DNA of 64,000 bases from Pseudolysinimonas_A sp947085045. Lineage in GTDB: Bacteria; Actinomycetota; Actinomycetes; Actinomycetales; Microbacteriaceae. This document shows positions 1-9,116 of the stretch, piece by piece (position 1 is the first letter of the stretch; each line of letters begins with the position of its first letter). Location of the stretch: positions 88,929 to 152,928 of the forward strand of contig CAMTUU010000014.1 of the NCBI GenBank assembly GCA_947085045.1. Reading direction: 5' to 3'. Below the pieces are notes generated by a model, which was not told the origin of the DNA, did not search any database, and saw only the letters and a list, made by a program, of their open reading frames with translations. A program made the position numbers and the translations under genes.

Positions 1-1026
1 TCAGCGGACATCCTGCGAGCTGCGGTAGCGGTCTCGCTGCCGTTCGTGTCCGAGGTGTGGCAGATCTACTTGCTCATCTTCGTGCTGCAGGCCGCCTCCG
101 CGACCTTCACACCAGCGTTCCAGGCCGTGATCCCGGAAGTGCTGCCCGACGAGCGCCAATACACGCGAGCTCTTTCCTTGTCACGCCTCGCCTACGACCT
201 CGAAGCACTCGTCAGCCCAGCACTCGCAGCCCTCCTGCTGACGGTCATCACCTACAACAACCTCTTCGTGGGAACCTTCGTCGGGTTCCTTGGCTCGGCG
301 ATACTCGTCCTCGCCACAGCATTCCCCCGGATAAGACCGCGCCCGCCAGCCCGGTTCTTCGACCGCCTCACCCAAGGCGCTCGAGTGTTCTGGCGCACAC
401 CAGAACTGCGGAGCCTACTCGCGTTGAACCTGGTGGTCGCGACATCGACAGGGATGGTCATCGTCAACACGGTCGTCCTCGTTCAAGGACTCCTCAACCG
501 GCCACAAACCGACGTCGCGATCTTGCTCGCTGCGTACGGAGCCGGATCGATGATCGTCGCCCTGGCCCTGCCGAAGGTACTCGACCGGCTACCCGACCGA
601 AAGGTGATGCTCGCCGGAGCGACGGCACTTCCCGCCGGCCTTCTCGCCGCGGCGATGGTCATCGCGCTTCCCGCTGGTACCATCACCTGGGTCGCACTGA
701 TCGCGGTCTGGTTGTTGCTCGGAGCGGCAACCGCCCTGGTGCTCACCCCATCATCACGGCTTCTCCGGCGCTCCTCGGACGAGACAAACCGGCCGGCCGT
801 GTTTGCGGCCCAGTTCTCGCTCTCCCACGCCTGCTTCATCCTCACCTACCCCACCGCTGGCATCCTCGGCGCGCTCATTGGCCTTCCGGCGACCGCCCTT
901 GTGCTCTCCGCGGTCGGCGTCATCGCAGCCATTGCCGCCCGACTGGCCTGGTCCGCCGCGGCCCCCCAAGGCTTTGACGGCAGAAACTTGAAACTTGCAC
1001 CTCGCGGAGGAGCCGGAACCGGATGA
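1..1026 (+). CDS. MFS efflux transporter, 5'-truncated by window edge
   Basis: Membrane exporter of the major facilitator superfamily. The reading frame is open from base 1, so the true start lies outside the window; the GTG at 46 is inside the protein. Several hydrophobic helices are visible, and the segment after the first helices (VIPEVLPDERQYTRALSLSR) resembles the cytoplasmic loop of MFS_3-type exporters. The C-terminus is short and charged. An ArsR/SmtB regulator follows after 91 bp on the same strand, which suggests export of a metal or other toxic compound under that regulator. The substrate cannot be told from sequence. An insertion sequence lies just downstream of the pair. Confidence 0.85.
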   Translation, partial: SADILRAAVAVSLPFVSEVWQIYLLIFVLQAASATFTPAFQAVIPEVLPDERQYTRALSLSRLAYDLEALVSPALAALLLTVITYNNLFVGTFVGFLGSAILVLATAFPRIRPRPPARFFDRLTQGARVFWRTPELRSLLALNLVVATSTGMVIVNTVVLVQGLLNRPQTDVAILLAAYGAGSMIVALALPKVLDRLPDRKVMLAGATALPAGLLAAAMVIALPAGTITWVALIAVWLLLGAATALVLTPSSRLLRRSSDETNRPAVFAAQFSLSHACFILTYPTAGILGALIGLPATALVLSAVGVIAAIAARLAWSAAAPQGFDGRNLKLAPRGGAGTG

Positions 1027-1117
1027 CCGCCCCTCGCCTGCCACGAATCGGAGGACTCGCGCATAACCACTCGAGCAGGGCAGCTGACGGCTCTGAGAAC
1101 CGAACTAGAATCTTCAG

Positions 1118-1525
1118 ATGGATGCAGATATGAACAAGTGCACGTTCACTGTCGACAGCCAATTCGTCGAGATGGCCGTCGAGGTCTTCACCCTGCTCGC
1201 TGATGCGACCCGAGTCCGCATCATCCTGGCCTTGCGTGACGGAGAACAGTCCGTCAGCGACCTCGCCGAACTGGTGGGCAAGAGCCCGACCGCTGTCTCC
1301 CAGCATCTCGCGAAACTACGCTGGGGACGCATCGTGAAGGTCCGCCAGGAAGGCACCCGCATGTTCTACACCCTCGTCGACGAACACGCGCGCCGACTAG
1401 TGGCTCATGCCGTCTACCAGGCTGAGCACGCGCTCGACGAGACACCCGCCCACCACAACGCCGTTGCCAACATCGACGATATCGAAGAGACCCTGGCAGA
1501 GACACCAGGACCATTCACCCGTTGA
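1118..1525 (+). CDS. ArsR/SmtB-family metal-sensing repressor
   Basis: Small winged-helix repressor, 135 aa. The core reads LLADATRVRIILAL, then a recognition helix (KSPTAVSQHLAKL) and a beta wing (RQEGTRMFYTL). After the wing, DEHARRLVAHAVYQAEH has the layout of the alpha-5 metal site of SmtB/NmtR proteins. The Asp, the first His and the last His are in register, but Gln replaces one His of NmtR. In this family metal binding releases the repressor from DNA. The likely target is the upstream MFS exporter or its own promoter. ATG 1118 is used; ATG 1130 is an alternative start. No clear operator was found in the 91-bp gap. Confidence 0.85.
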   Translation: MDADMNKCTFTVDSQFVEMAVEVFTLLADATRVRIILALRDGEQSVSDLAELVGKSPTAVSQHLAKLRWGRIVKVRQEGTRMFYTLVDEHARRLVAHAVYQAEHALDETPAHHNAVANIDDIEETLAETPGPFTR

Positions 1526-1557
1526 GACGAAGGTCCACCCGTACTCGCGAAATCAGC

Positions 1558-3180
1558 TTGACTTCTTCATTGAGAGTCCACTGATCGGGCGCGGCGCGTT
1601 AAGCCGAGAATGCCCATCGGATCAGGGAAAATTTAGCTTGTCTAGAGTCCAGTTCCCACAGATTCGAGAGGCATCTCGTAGATGCAATTCAAACATGCTC
1701 CGGCCGCCGTGTCTGTGTCATTCGATGACCCGAATCTCGTGTCGGCTGCGGGCTTGGTTCCCATCATGAAACTCGCCGAGAAGGCCGGCCTTCGCCGCCT
1801 CGCCGAGCGGTGGCTCAGCGTTCCGACGGACAAGGGCGCCAATGCCGGGCTGAAGGTCGCGTCGCTCGTGGGCGGCATGGTCGCCGGTGCGGACTCGATC
1901 GACGACATGGCACTCCTCCGCCACGGCGGCATGCGGAAGCTCTTCACCTCCTGCTACGCACCCTCGACGCTCGGCTCGTTCCTGCGGGCCTTCACCTTCG
2001 GTCACGTCCGCCAACTCGACGCGGTCGCGTCCCGGTTCCTGGCCAACCTCTCCGAAGCAGCACCCGTGCTCGGCGGCGGAGCCGACGACGGGTGGGTGTT
2101 CGTCGACGTCGACGACACGATCATTGAGGTTCACGGGCATCAGAAGCAGGGCGCCGGGTTCGGGTACTCCGGCGTCCGCGGACTGAACGCGCTCCTCGCG
2201 ACGGCGGCCACGACCATGTCGGCGCCGGTGGTCCTCGCGCAGCGGTTGCGCCGCGGCGGAGCGGGTTCGCCGCGTGGCGCCGCCCGGCTGGTCCGTGACA
2301 GCTTGGCCACCCTCCGCCGCCTGCCCGGGATGAGAAACGCCCGGGTGCTGCTCCGAGCCGACTCCGCGTTCTACGGTCACGCCACGATCGGCGCGGCGAA
2401 CCGGGCCGGGGCGGCGGTGTCGGTGACCGCCCGCATGGACTCCGCGATCAAACGTGCGATCACGACCATCCCCGACGATGCCTGGGAGGCGATCGAGTAC
2501 ACCGACGCGATCTACGACGAAGACACCAAGAGGTGGGTCTCGACCGCGGAGGTCGCCGAGGTCCCGTTCACCGCGTTCACCTCACGGAAGAAGGCCGAGC
2601 ACATCGTCGGGCGTCTGGTGGTGCGGCGCATCCCGGAACTGAACCAGCACAACCTCGATCAGCCGACCCTGTTCGACACGCACCGCTTCCACGCGTTCTT
2701 CACCACCAGCACCCTGGACACCGTGACCGCGGACAAGACCCATCGCGGTCACGCGATCATCGAGCAGGTCAACGCCGATCTGAAGCACAGCGCCCTCGCA
2801 CACCTGCCTTCCGGGGTGTTCAACGCGAACGCCGCCTGGCTCGTCCTGGCCGTGATCGCGTTCAATCTCGCCCGTGCCGCCGCGACCATCGCCGGCGCCG
2901 GCCTGGCCAAGGCCACCACCGCCACGATCCGCCGGAAGCTCGTCACCGTCCCGGCGCGGATCGCTTCCTCGGCACGGCGCATCACCCTGCACCTGCCCGA
3001 CCAGTGGCCCTGGGAACTCGCGTGGACCGCGCTGTTCGATCACGTCGGCGGATCACCGCCGCCGGCCCCGACGACCTGACCATCCAGCCGACGCAGGCGC
3101 AACCAGGACGACCAGTGGAACACCCGGGCGGACAGGTCCGGCACTCAGCCGCGCCCACCCGACGACGAACTCAGCCGAAT
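1558..3180 (+). mobile_element. IS1380-family insertion sequence (ends approximate)
   Basis: The element contains one full-length IS1380-type transposase. I could not identify terminal inverted repeats with confidence. The bounds given are the span between two copies of a 10-bp direct repeat (CGAAATCAGC at 1548-1557 and 3181-3190), which may be a coincidence because this family usually makes 4-5 bp duplications. The element lies between the ArsR gene and the 3' end of the next chromosomal gene, whose stop codon is at 3223. Confidence 0.5.
1682..3079 (+). CDS. IS1380-family transposase
   Basis: DDE-type transposase of 465 aa, the usual length for IS1380. The catalytic triad is readable: Asp in FVDVDDTIIEVHG, Asp in LLRADSAFYG, and Glu in HAIIEQVNADLK. 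The C-terminal part carries the helical region typical of the family. The gene is intact, so the element may be active. ATG 1682 follows a moderately A-rich leader; no strong ribosome-binding site is visible, as is common for transposases. Confidence 0.93.
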   Translation: MQFKHAPAAVSVSFDDPNLVSAAGLVPIMKLAEKAGLRRLAERWLSVPTDKGANAGLKVASLVGGMVAGADSIDDMALLRHGGMRKLFTSCYAPSTLGSFLRAFTFGHVRQLDAVASRFLANLSEAAPVLGGGADDGWVFVDVDDTIIEVHGHQKQGAGFGYSGVRGLNALLATAATTMSAPVVLAQRLRRGGAGSPRGAARLVRDSLATLRRLPGMRNARVLLRADSAFYGHATIGAANRAGAAVSVTARMDSAIKRAITTIPDDAWEAIEYTDAIYDEDTKRWVSTAEVAEVPFTAFTSRKKAEHIVGRLVVRRIPELNQHNLDQPTLFDTHRFHAFFTTSTLDTVTADKTHRGHAIIEQVNADLKHSALAHLPSGVFNANAAWLVLAVIAFNLARAAATIAGAGLAKATTATIRRKLVTVPARIASSARRITLHLPDQWPWELAWTALFDHVGGSPPPAPTT

Positions 3181-3222
3181 CGAAATCAGCCACCCATCAC
3201 GGGCTCGTCGGTGGATCGAGGC

Positions 3223-6207
3223 TTAGGCAGCCGCCGCCCTCCAACGTCGGGCGAGCAGGACGCCGGCCGCCAGCAGCACGCCCCCGAACGCCGCGGCGTA
3301 CCAGGCGGCGTCGCCCGGGATGTCGAGGTACACCGTGATGCCGAGGATGCGCGACAGGCCCCACGGCAGCAGGCCCATCTGGTCGTTCCACACGGTGAGG
3401 GCGGTCTCGAGGCCGACGAGCCCGATGAGCGCCGCGATGCCTCCGACCACCAGGCCGACACCCGCCAGCGCGACGCCGAGGGCGCGACGGGCGCCGACCT
3501 GCACGGCGAGGGTCCAGGCCGCGGCGACGACGAGCCAGAGCAGCAGCGCGAACGCGATCGTGACGTAGAGCGAGCGGCGGGTCGGGTCGGTCCAGAAGCC
3601 GAACCAGTAGCCGCCCGGTCCGGTCGGCGCGAGCACGGCGAGCAGCAACACCGTGCGCAGCACCGCGACGCCGCCGATCGTCGCGACGACGGGCCAGACC
3701 GCCGCGCGGCGGGACGCGAGCACGGCGACGAGCGCGAAGAGGGCCCAGGCGGCCAGCATCACGAGCGCGTGCGCGGGCGCTTCGAACCAGGTGAGGATGC
3801 CGCGGCTCACCACCAGCGCGACGGCCGGCACCGCGATCAGCACCACGCGCTCGCGGGCCCCGAGTGCCGCGACCGCCTCGGGCGCGCGCCAGGGCCGGGT
3901 CGCCGCGGTCAGCATCGCCGCAGCGGCCCCCGCTCCCGGGATGCGCCGAACCCGGGGATGCCGCGCCGCGATCCCCGCGGCCAGCCAGAGCACCAGCAGG
4001 GCGAGCAGCACGCGGGCCGCCCCGGCCATCGGCAGGTCGCGTTCGGCGCGCGCGACGCCGAGGTCGGCGGCGGTCAGGTTGAGCGGCGGATGCTGCACAT
4101 CACCGGTGTACGCCGTCAGGTGTTGCTCGGCGAGCACGCGGTACTCCTGCAACGCGGAATTCCAGGCGGCGTACGCCTCGGGCGACCCGGTGTCGTGCCA
4201 CTCGGCGAAGCGCAGGAAGTACGCGCGGTACGCGCCGAGCACCCCGAGGGTCGACTGCTCGTAGTCGACGGCGGCGAGCATCTGCTGCCGCATGCCGGGG
4301 TACCACTGCGCCTCGTCGGTCGCGGCGAGCAGCTCGCGCATCCGCTCGACGGCATCCATCGCCCGATCGCCCCCGGCGATCGCCTCGTCGAGATCATCCC
4401 GGCTGATCGCGTAGACGACGTCGAGCACCGCGCTGTCGCCGGTGAGGATGTCCCACTCGAACAGCCACATCATCGGCGGCGGCTCCAGTCCGATGGCGTA
4501 GACCTTCCGGTCGGCGAAAGGTCCGATGTACAGCCCCTCGGTGATCGCCTCTCGGGACAGCGACATCGCCGCGCCGATCTGGGCGACCGTGGCGGCATCC
4601 GGGCTCAGCCAGCGCGCCGCCCAGTCGGCGGTGATGGCGGCGGGCTCGAGCGACGGGTCGCGCGCGAGCCTCACGGCGAGTTCGGTGTTGAGTTCCGGCA
4701 GCTGCCAGAATCCGCTCGTCAGCTCGAGGCTCATCGGCCCGGCGCGCCACGGGCCGCCGTCCTGCGTCCACACCCAGACGCCTTCGACGTTCGGATTCGC
4801 CGCGAGAAACCGCTGCAAGGCGTCCCGGTAGAGCGAGCCGAGATCGTTCGGGAACGCCCCGAAGAACTCGAACTCGCGCCGCGACTGGAACTCGACGATG
4901 CGCCGCTGGTCGCCGACCTCGAGCGTGTCGTTGAACGGCAGGCGGCTGTAGAAGTCGCCCAGCGTGTACTTCGTCGAGACGACGAGGTTCGGCGAGTCGA
5001 GCCCGTCGAGCACGGCGGCGTAGGACTCGGGCGAGGTGTGCATGTCGCCGACCGCGCCGACGCCGACGCTCCAGCTGCGGAAGATGACGTCGGTGCCGCT
5101 GCCCTCCGCCTGCGCGCTGAGCGTGGTGAGCATCGCCCGCACGGCATCCACCGTCGTCACGTCGAGAGTCGAGTAGTAGTCGAAGCCGGGCAGGTCGTAG
5201 ATCGCCCCCGCCTCGCCGATGCGGAGGACGAGCCCGTCGAGCTCCGGGATGGCGGCGTACAGCTCGTCGAGGCCGCTCGCGTAGACCGCCCACAGCGCGG
5301 GATCCGTCGTGTCGAGCGACCCGAACTCGTCGACCAGGTAGCGCTCGAGCGGCGTCGTCAGCGCGAGCATGTCGGTGCGGAGGTAGATCTCGAGACCCAG
5401 GCTCTGCGCATACCGGAACATCGGACGGAACGCTTCGCGCATCGCCTCGGCGCGCGCGACGTACTCGGGCTCGCCAACGTACACACCCGCCGCGTCGAAG
5501 GTCAGGTACTCGATGAGCCCCGGGAACGCGATGGCGGTGAATCCCTGCGAGGCGACGTGGCGCGCATACTGCTCGAACGTGTCGCCGTCGGCGGCGACGG
5601 CGGCCTGGTCGACGTACGGCGCGTCGGGAAGCAGCGCATCGCGGAAGGCGCCCGACGCGTGCGAGTAGTCATCACCTGGCAGCCACTCCGACTCGTCCGC
5701 GGCGACACCGACGGCGCCGAGGTCGGCCATCCGGAACGGCAGGCGCGAAGTGACCGTCTCGCCGAGGCGCTCGGTCACCGCTCGCCCGGCACGGATGCCC
5801 GCCGCGAGGTCGTACAGCCCGCGGGCGGCGCCGGCCTCCGTCGCGGCCTCGATCCGCAGCGACGTGGCGTCGCCGGTGAGCGTGTAGCTGTCGTCGTCGC
5901 CCGCGCCGCCGCTCGTGATCGTCAAGCTCGCCGCGCCGTCGTAGCCGCCCGCGTCACCGAGCGCGAGTGCGAGCTCGTCGGAGGCGGCGGCGAGCCGCGG
6001 GGCGTCGGGCGCGATCCACTCGAGACGCGGCGGCAGCACCCGCTCCCGCTCGGGCGCGGCGGTGAGCTGCTCGACGGGGATGTCGACATCCTCGGTTCGG
6101 ATGCCGAGCTGATCGGTCAGCACCACCGCGACGCCCGCGCCCGAGGCCAGCAGCACGGCGCTCGCGACCACGAGCAGGAGGGAGCGACGGATGCTCATGT
6201 CCCGCAC
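3223..6207 (-). CDS. Membrane-anchored glycoside-hydrolase-like protein (GH67/GH20-like fold)
   Basis: Large protein of 994 aa. An N-terminal hydrophobic segment (about residues 8-30) is a signal anchor. Residues 60-150 look like the N-terminal alpha/beta domain found before the barrel of GH67 alpha-glucuronidases and GH20 hexosaminidases (GAARGLYDLAAGIRAG). Residues about 155-560 look like a TIM barrel, with VLRIGEAG near residue 330 supplying a candidate catalytic Glu. A helical region follows, then about seven transmembrane helices from residue 730 to the end. The membrane C-terminus is unusual for these hydrolases. It probably acts on a glycan outside the cell; the substrate is unknown. 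GTG 6207 or ATG 6198 may be the start. Confidence 0.6.
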   Translation of the reverse strand: MRDMSIRRSLLLVVASAVLLASGAGVAVVLTDQLGIRTEDVDIPVEQLTAAPERERVLPPRLEWIAPDAPRLAAASDELALALGDAGGYDGAASLTITSGGAGDDDSYTLTGDATSLRIEAATEAGAARGLYDLAAGIRAGRAVTERLGETVTSRLPFRMADLGAVGVAADESEWLPGDDYSHASGAFRDALLPDAPYVDQAAVAADGDTFEQYARHVASQGFTAIAFPGLIEYLTFDAAGVYVGEPEYVARAEAMREAFRPMFRYAQSLGLEIYLRTDMLALTTPLERYLVDEFGSLDTTDPALWAVYASGLDELYAAIPELDGLVLRIGEAGAIYDLPGFDYYSTLDVTTVDAVRAMLTTLSAQAEGSGTDVIFRSWSVGVGAVGDMHTSPESYAAVLDGLDSPNLVVSTKYTLGDFYSRLPFNDTLEVGDQRRIVEFQSRREFEFFGAFPNDLGSLYRDALQRFLAANPNVEGVWVWTQDGGPWRAGPMSLELTSGFWQLPELNTELAVRLARDPSLEPAAITADWAARWLSPDAATVAQIGAAMSLSREAITEGLYIGPFADRKVYAIGLEPPPMMWLFEWDILTGDSAVLDVVYAISRDDLDEAIAGGDRAMDAVERMRELLAATDEAQWYPGMRQQMLAAVDYEQSTLGVLGAYRAYFLRFAEWHDTGSPEAYAAWNSALQEYRVLAEQHLTAYTGDVQHPPLNLTAADLGVARAERDLPMAGAARVLLALLVLWLAAGIAARHPRVRRIPGAGAAAAMLTAATRPWRAPEAVAALGARERVVLIAVPAVALVVSRGILTWFEAPAHALVMLAAWALFALVAVLASRRAAVWPVVATIGGVAVLRTVLLLAVLAPTGPGGYWFGFWTDPTRRSLYVTIAFALLLWLVVAAAWTLAVQVGARRALGVALAGVGLVVGGIAALIGLVGLETALTVWNDQMGLLPWGLSRILGITVYLDIPGDAAWYAAAFGGVLLAAGVLLARRWRAAAA

Positions 6208-6225
6208 GTTACTGCTCGGCGTCTG

Positions 6226-6609
6226 CTATTGCTCGCTCAACGCCGCGAGAACCTCGAGCGCGTCGTCGCGGCGGTCCGCGGGCACCAGCAGGTGGTCGTG
6301 GTGGAAGCCGGCGAGCACGTTGCAGCTGATGCCGGCGTCGGCGAGCGCCGTCGAGAACGCCGCCGTCAGCCCGACCGCGGCGAGGCTCGAGTGCACGGTG
6401 AGGGTGATCCAGGCGGCGACGAAGTCGTACGGGATGCCCGCGGCGTCGGCGTCGTCTCGGCGCAGCACGAGGGTCGTCCCCTCGTCTTCGCGGATGACGG
6501 CCTCGGCGGGCAGGTCGGCCGCCTCCGACGTCACGACCACGAACTCGCCGTCGCGGGCTTCCGGGCGCATCGAACGGATCAGTTCCTCGAGATCCGTCAG
6601 GCCGCTCAT
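6226..6609 (-). CDS. ACT domain-containing protein (COG3602 type)
   Basis: Protein of 127 aa made of two small ACT-like halves. The second half has the family signature: TLTVHSSLAAVGLTAAFSTAL followed by ISCNVLAGFHHDHLLVP. The first half ends with EGTTLVLRRDDAD. ACT domains usually bind amino acids or other small ligands, but no catalytic domain is attached here. It lies 18 bp upstream of the glycoside-hydrolase-like gene on the same strand and could be co-transcribed with it. The ligand is not known. Confidence 0.85.
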   Translation of the reverse strand: MSGLTDLEELIRSMRPEARDGEFVVVTSEAADLPAEAVIREDEGTTLVLRRDDADAAGIPYDFVAAWITLTVHSSLAAVGLTAAFSTALADAGISCNVLAGFHHDHLLVPADRRDDALEVLAALSEQ

Positions 6610-6668
6610 CGCCTCGATGTTACCGCCGGTCGTCCAACCGGGCAGCCGACGACATCGCGCCCGCCCCC

Positions 6669-7355
6669 TCAGGTGGCCGCCTGGTAGCGCGTCGTCGGCC
6701 GACCGGCGGCGGAATGGTCGAGGGATCGCGACGCGGCCCCCCCGTCGACGAGGTGCTCGAGATATCGTCGGCTGCTCACCCGCGAGAGGCCGACCCGCGC
6801 CCCCACCTCGGCGGCCGACGACCCGGGCGACCCCGCCAGAGCCGACCGTACCGACTCCAGGGTCTCGGGACTGAGTCCCTTCGGCAGGCCTGCGGGCGAA
6901 CGGCGGGGCGTCATCAGCTCATCGATCTGCGCTTGGCCGAGCGGGGCGTTCTCGTGCCGCCCCCCGGCGAGCGCCGACAACTCGCGGGCGACGTCGCCGA
7001 GCCGGTGCCGCAGGTCGTCGGCCGAGAAGGGCTTCGCCAGGTAGTGGCGCACCCCTGCACGCCGGGCATCCCGCACGGTGTCGACGTCGCGCGCGGCCGT
7101 CACCGCGATCACCTCGAACCGGCGGCCGCGATCGCCGCGCACGACCCGCAGCACCTCGATGCCCGAGAACTCCGGCAGATGCATGTCGAGCATCACGATG
7201 TCGGGCGCCGTGGCCCGGATCGCCGCGACCGCGTCGGGGCCGGTGCCGGCGATCCCGCACACCACGAAACCGTCGAGCCGGGCGAGGAACGACTCATGGA
7301 GCCGGGCCACGATCTCGTCGTCGTCGACGATCAGCACGCGCAGGGGCTCGCTCAT
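6669..7355 (-). CDS. CitB/DcuR-type response regulator
   Basis: Response regulator of 228 aa for a citrate/dicarboxylate-type two-component system. The receiver domain has the acidic pocket (VDDDE), the phospho-acceptor Asp57 (IVMLDMHLPE) and the conserved Lys in YLAKPF. The C-terminal half carries a helix-turn-helix (SAAEVGARVGLSRVSSRRYLEHL), as in CitB and DcuR. Its ATG overlaps the stop of the sensor kinase by 4 bp, so the two are translationally coupled. The likely target is the divergent tctCBA operon. Confidence 0.92.
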   Translation of the reverse strand: MSEPLRVLIVDDDEIVARLHESFLARLDGFVVCGIAGTGPDAVAAIRATAPDIVMLDMHLPEFSGIEVLRVVRGDRGRRFEVIAVTAARDVDTVRDARRAGVRHYLAKPFSADDLRHRLGDVARELSALAGGRHENAPLGQAQIDELMTPRRSPAGLPKGLSPETLESVRSALAGSPGSSAAEVGARVGLSRVSSRRYLEHLVDGGAASRSLDHSAAGRPTTRYQAAT

Positions 7356-8950
7356 GCGCCCGCCGGGGCCGGGGCGCGCCGTCGCCGCGACGACCGGATC
7401 GGGAGCACGATCGTGAACCGCGCCCCGCCGAGTGCGGATTCGCCGAGCTCGATCGTGCCCTGCCGCCGCTCGACGACCCGGCGCACGAGTGCGAGGCCGA
7501 TCCCCCGGCGGTGCCGGGGATCGTCGTCGGGCGACTTCGTGCTCATCCCCTCGGTGAAGATCCAGCCGCGTAAGTGGTCGGGCACCCCGGGGCCGGAGTC
7601 CTCGACCCGGATCTGCAGGTCACCCCCGACGCGGGCCGTGACCTCGATCCGATCGCCCACCCCGCACGCCTCGACCGCGTTGTCGACGAGGTTGCCGAGG
7701 ATCGTCACCAGATCGGCCCCGAGACCCGAGCCGAGCCCGGCGGCGACCCGCCCCGTCTGGGTCACGTCGAGGTCGATCCCGAGCTCCCGCGCCTGCGCCG
7801 CCTTCACCGAGAGCAGCGCCGTCAGCTCCGGATCGTCGAGCAGGGTCGCCCCGTCCCGCAGGCCGATCGACCCGCCGGGCGTGCGACGGGCGATGAACGC
7901 GCGGGCCTCATCGCCGCGCCCGATCTCGAGCAGGCCCGACACGACGTGCATCGCGTTCGCGAACTCGTGCGCCTGAGCCCGCAACCCCTCGGTCAGCGAC
8001 TGCGCCCCATCGACCCGTCGCAGCACCTCGTGCAGCTCGGTGTGGTCGCGCAACAGCAGCGTCGCGGCCACCCGCTCGCCGCCGACCCGCGCGCCGGTGC
8101 TGCGGGCGATCAGCACCCGCTCACCGGCCAGCACCAGTCGCCCCTCCTGCTCCCCCTGTTCGAGCACGTCGGCGAGCGCTCCGCCGAGCACCTCCCCGGC
8201 CGGCCAGCCCAGGAGGTCGTCGGCCGGAACACCGAGCAACTGCGCGGCGGCGTCGTTGACCAGCTCGATGGTGCCTCGTTGGTCGACGGTGACGACGCCC
8301 TCGGTGAGGCGGTGCAGCGTGGTCTCGCGGTTCTCCACCAGCGACGCGATCTCGCGCGGTTCGAGCCGGTAGATGCGCCGGCGGATGATCCTGGTGACGA
8401 GCGCCGCGCCCAGGACGCCGACGACCGCGGAGCCCCCCATCGCGACGAGCAGCCAGTAGAGGTTGCCCATGAACTCGGCGCTGAGCTCCGATTCGAGGAT
8501 GCCGACGCTCACCGTGCCGACGATCTGCTCGCCGAGCCAGATCGGCACCTTGACCCGCCACGACGTGCCCAGCGTGCCGGTCTGGGTGCCGACGTAGATC
8601 TCGCCCGACAGCGGCACCGACGGATCGGTCGAGACCATCTCACCGATCCGGGCGGGGTCGGGGTGGGAGTACCGGATGCCCTCGGCATCGGTCACGACGA
8701 CGTACGTGACGTTCGAGGCTTTGCGGATCAGCTCGGCGATCGGCTGGATGACTGCGGCGGGATCGTCGTCGTCGAGCGCCTCGAGCACGGCCGGCAGCCG
8801 TGACACCGACAAGGCGACGGCCTGCATCCGTTCCTGGTAGGCGTTGCGGATCGAACGCTCTTGGAGGGCGCCCGCGACGATGCCCGTGCCGACGGTCACG
8901 ATGCACACGATCAGCACCTGCAACAGCAGGAGCTGAACGCGCAGCGTCAT
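7352..8950 (-). CDS. CitA/DcuS-type sensor histidine kinase
   Basis: Membrane sensor kinase of 532 aa. Order: a first transmembrane helix near the N-terminus, an extracytoplasmic PAS-like sensor (containing YVVVTDAEGIRYSHPDP), a second helix, a cytoplasmic PAS domain (LTEGVVTVDQRGTIELVND), the phospho-acceptor box RAQAHEFANAMH, then the ATPase with N box (GNLVDNAVEAC) and G boxes (DSGPGVP, GIGLALV). ATG 8950 is chosen because GAGGGG lies 9 bp upstream; the upstream ATG at 8959 would touch that site. This family senses citrate or C4-dicarboxylates, matching the neighbouring tricarboxylate transporter. Confidence 0.92.
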   Translation of the reverse strand: MTLRVQLLLLQVLIVCIVTVGTGIVAGALQERSIRNAYQERMQAVALSVSRLPAVLEALDDDDPAAVIQPIAELIRKASNVTYVVVTDAEGIRYSHPDPARIGEMVSTDPSVPLSGEIYVGTQTGTLGTSWRVKVPIWLGEQIVGTVSVGILESELSAEFMGNLYWLLVAMGGSAVVGVLGAALVTRIIRRRIYRLEPREIASLVENRETTLHRLTEGVVTVDQRGTIELVNDAAAQLLGVPADDLLGWPAGEVLGGALADVLEQGEQEGRLVLAGERVLIARSTGARVGGERVAATLLLRDHTELHEVLRRVDGAQSLTEGLRAQAHEFANAMHVVSGLLEIGRGDEARAFIARRTPGGSIGLRDGATLLDDPELTALLSVKAAQARELGIDLDVTQTGRVAAGLGSGLGADLVTILGNLVDNAVEACGVGDRIEVTARVGGDLQIRVEDSGPGVPDHLRGWIFTEGMSTKSPDDDPRHRRGIGLALVRRVVERRQGTIELGESALGGARFTIVLPIRSSRRRRAPAPAGA

Positions 8951-9116
8951 CGACCGCATCCCCTCATTGTGTCCGACGGCCGGGTCGCGTGAGAAGGGTC
9001 GCCCGCGTCCAATAGTTACGGAACTAGCGCCGTCCGATCTGGGCGGCCTATCGTGCGTGCCTAGCACCGCCGGCTGCGACGACGCATCCGGTTACGAAGC
9101 TCACGAAGGAGTGAAC

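Noticed and set aside
2533..6687. Very long plus-strand open frame opposite the glycoside-hydrolase-like gene
   Set aside because: Composition is Arg/Gly/Glu-rich antisense of a high-GC gene with no domain; the minus-strand frame has a signal anchor, barrel and membrane helices.
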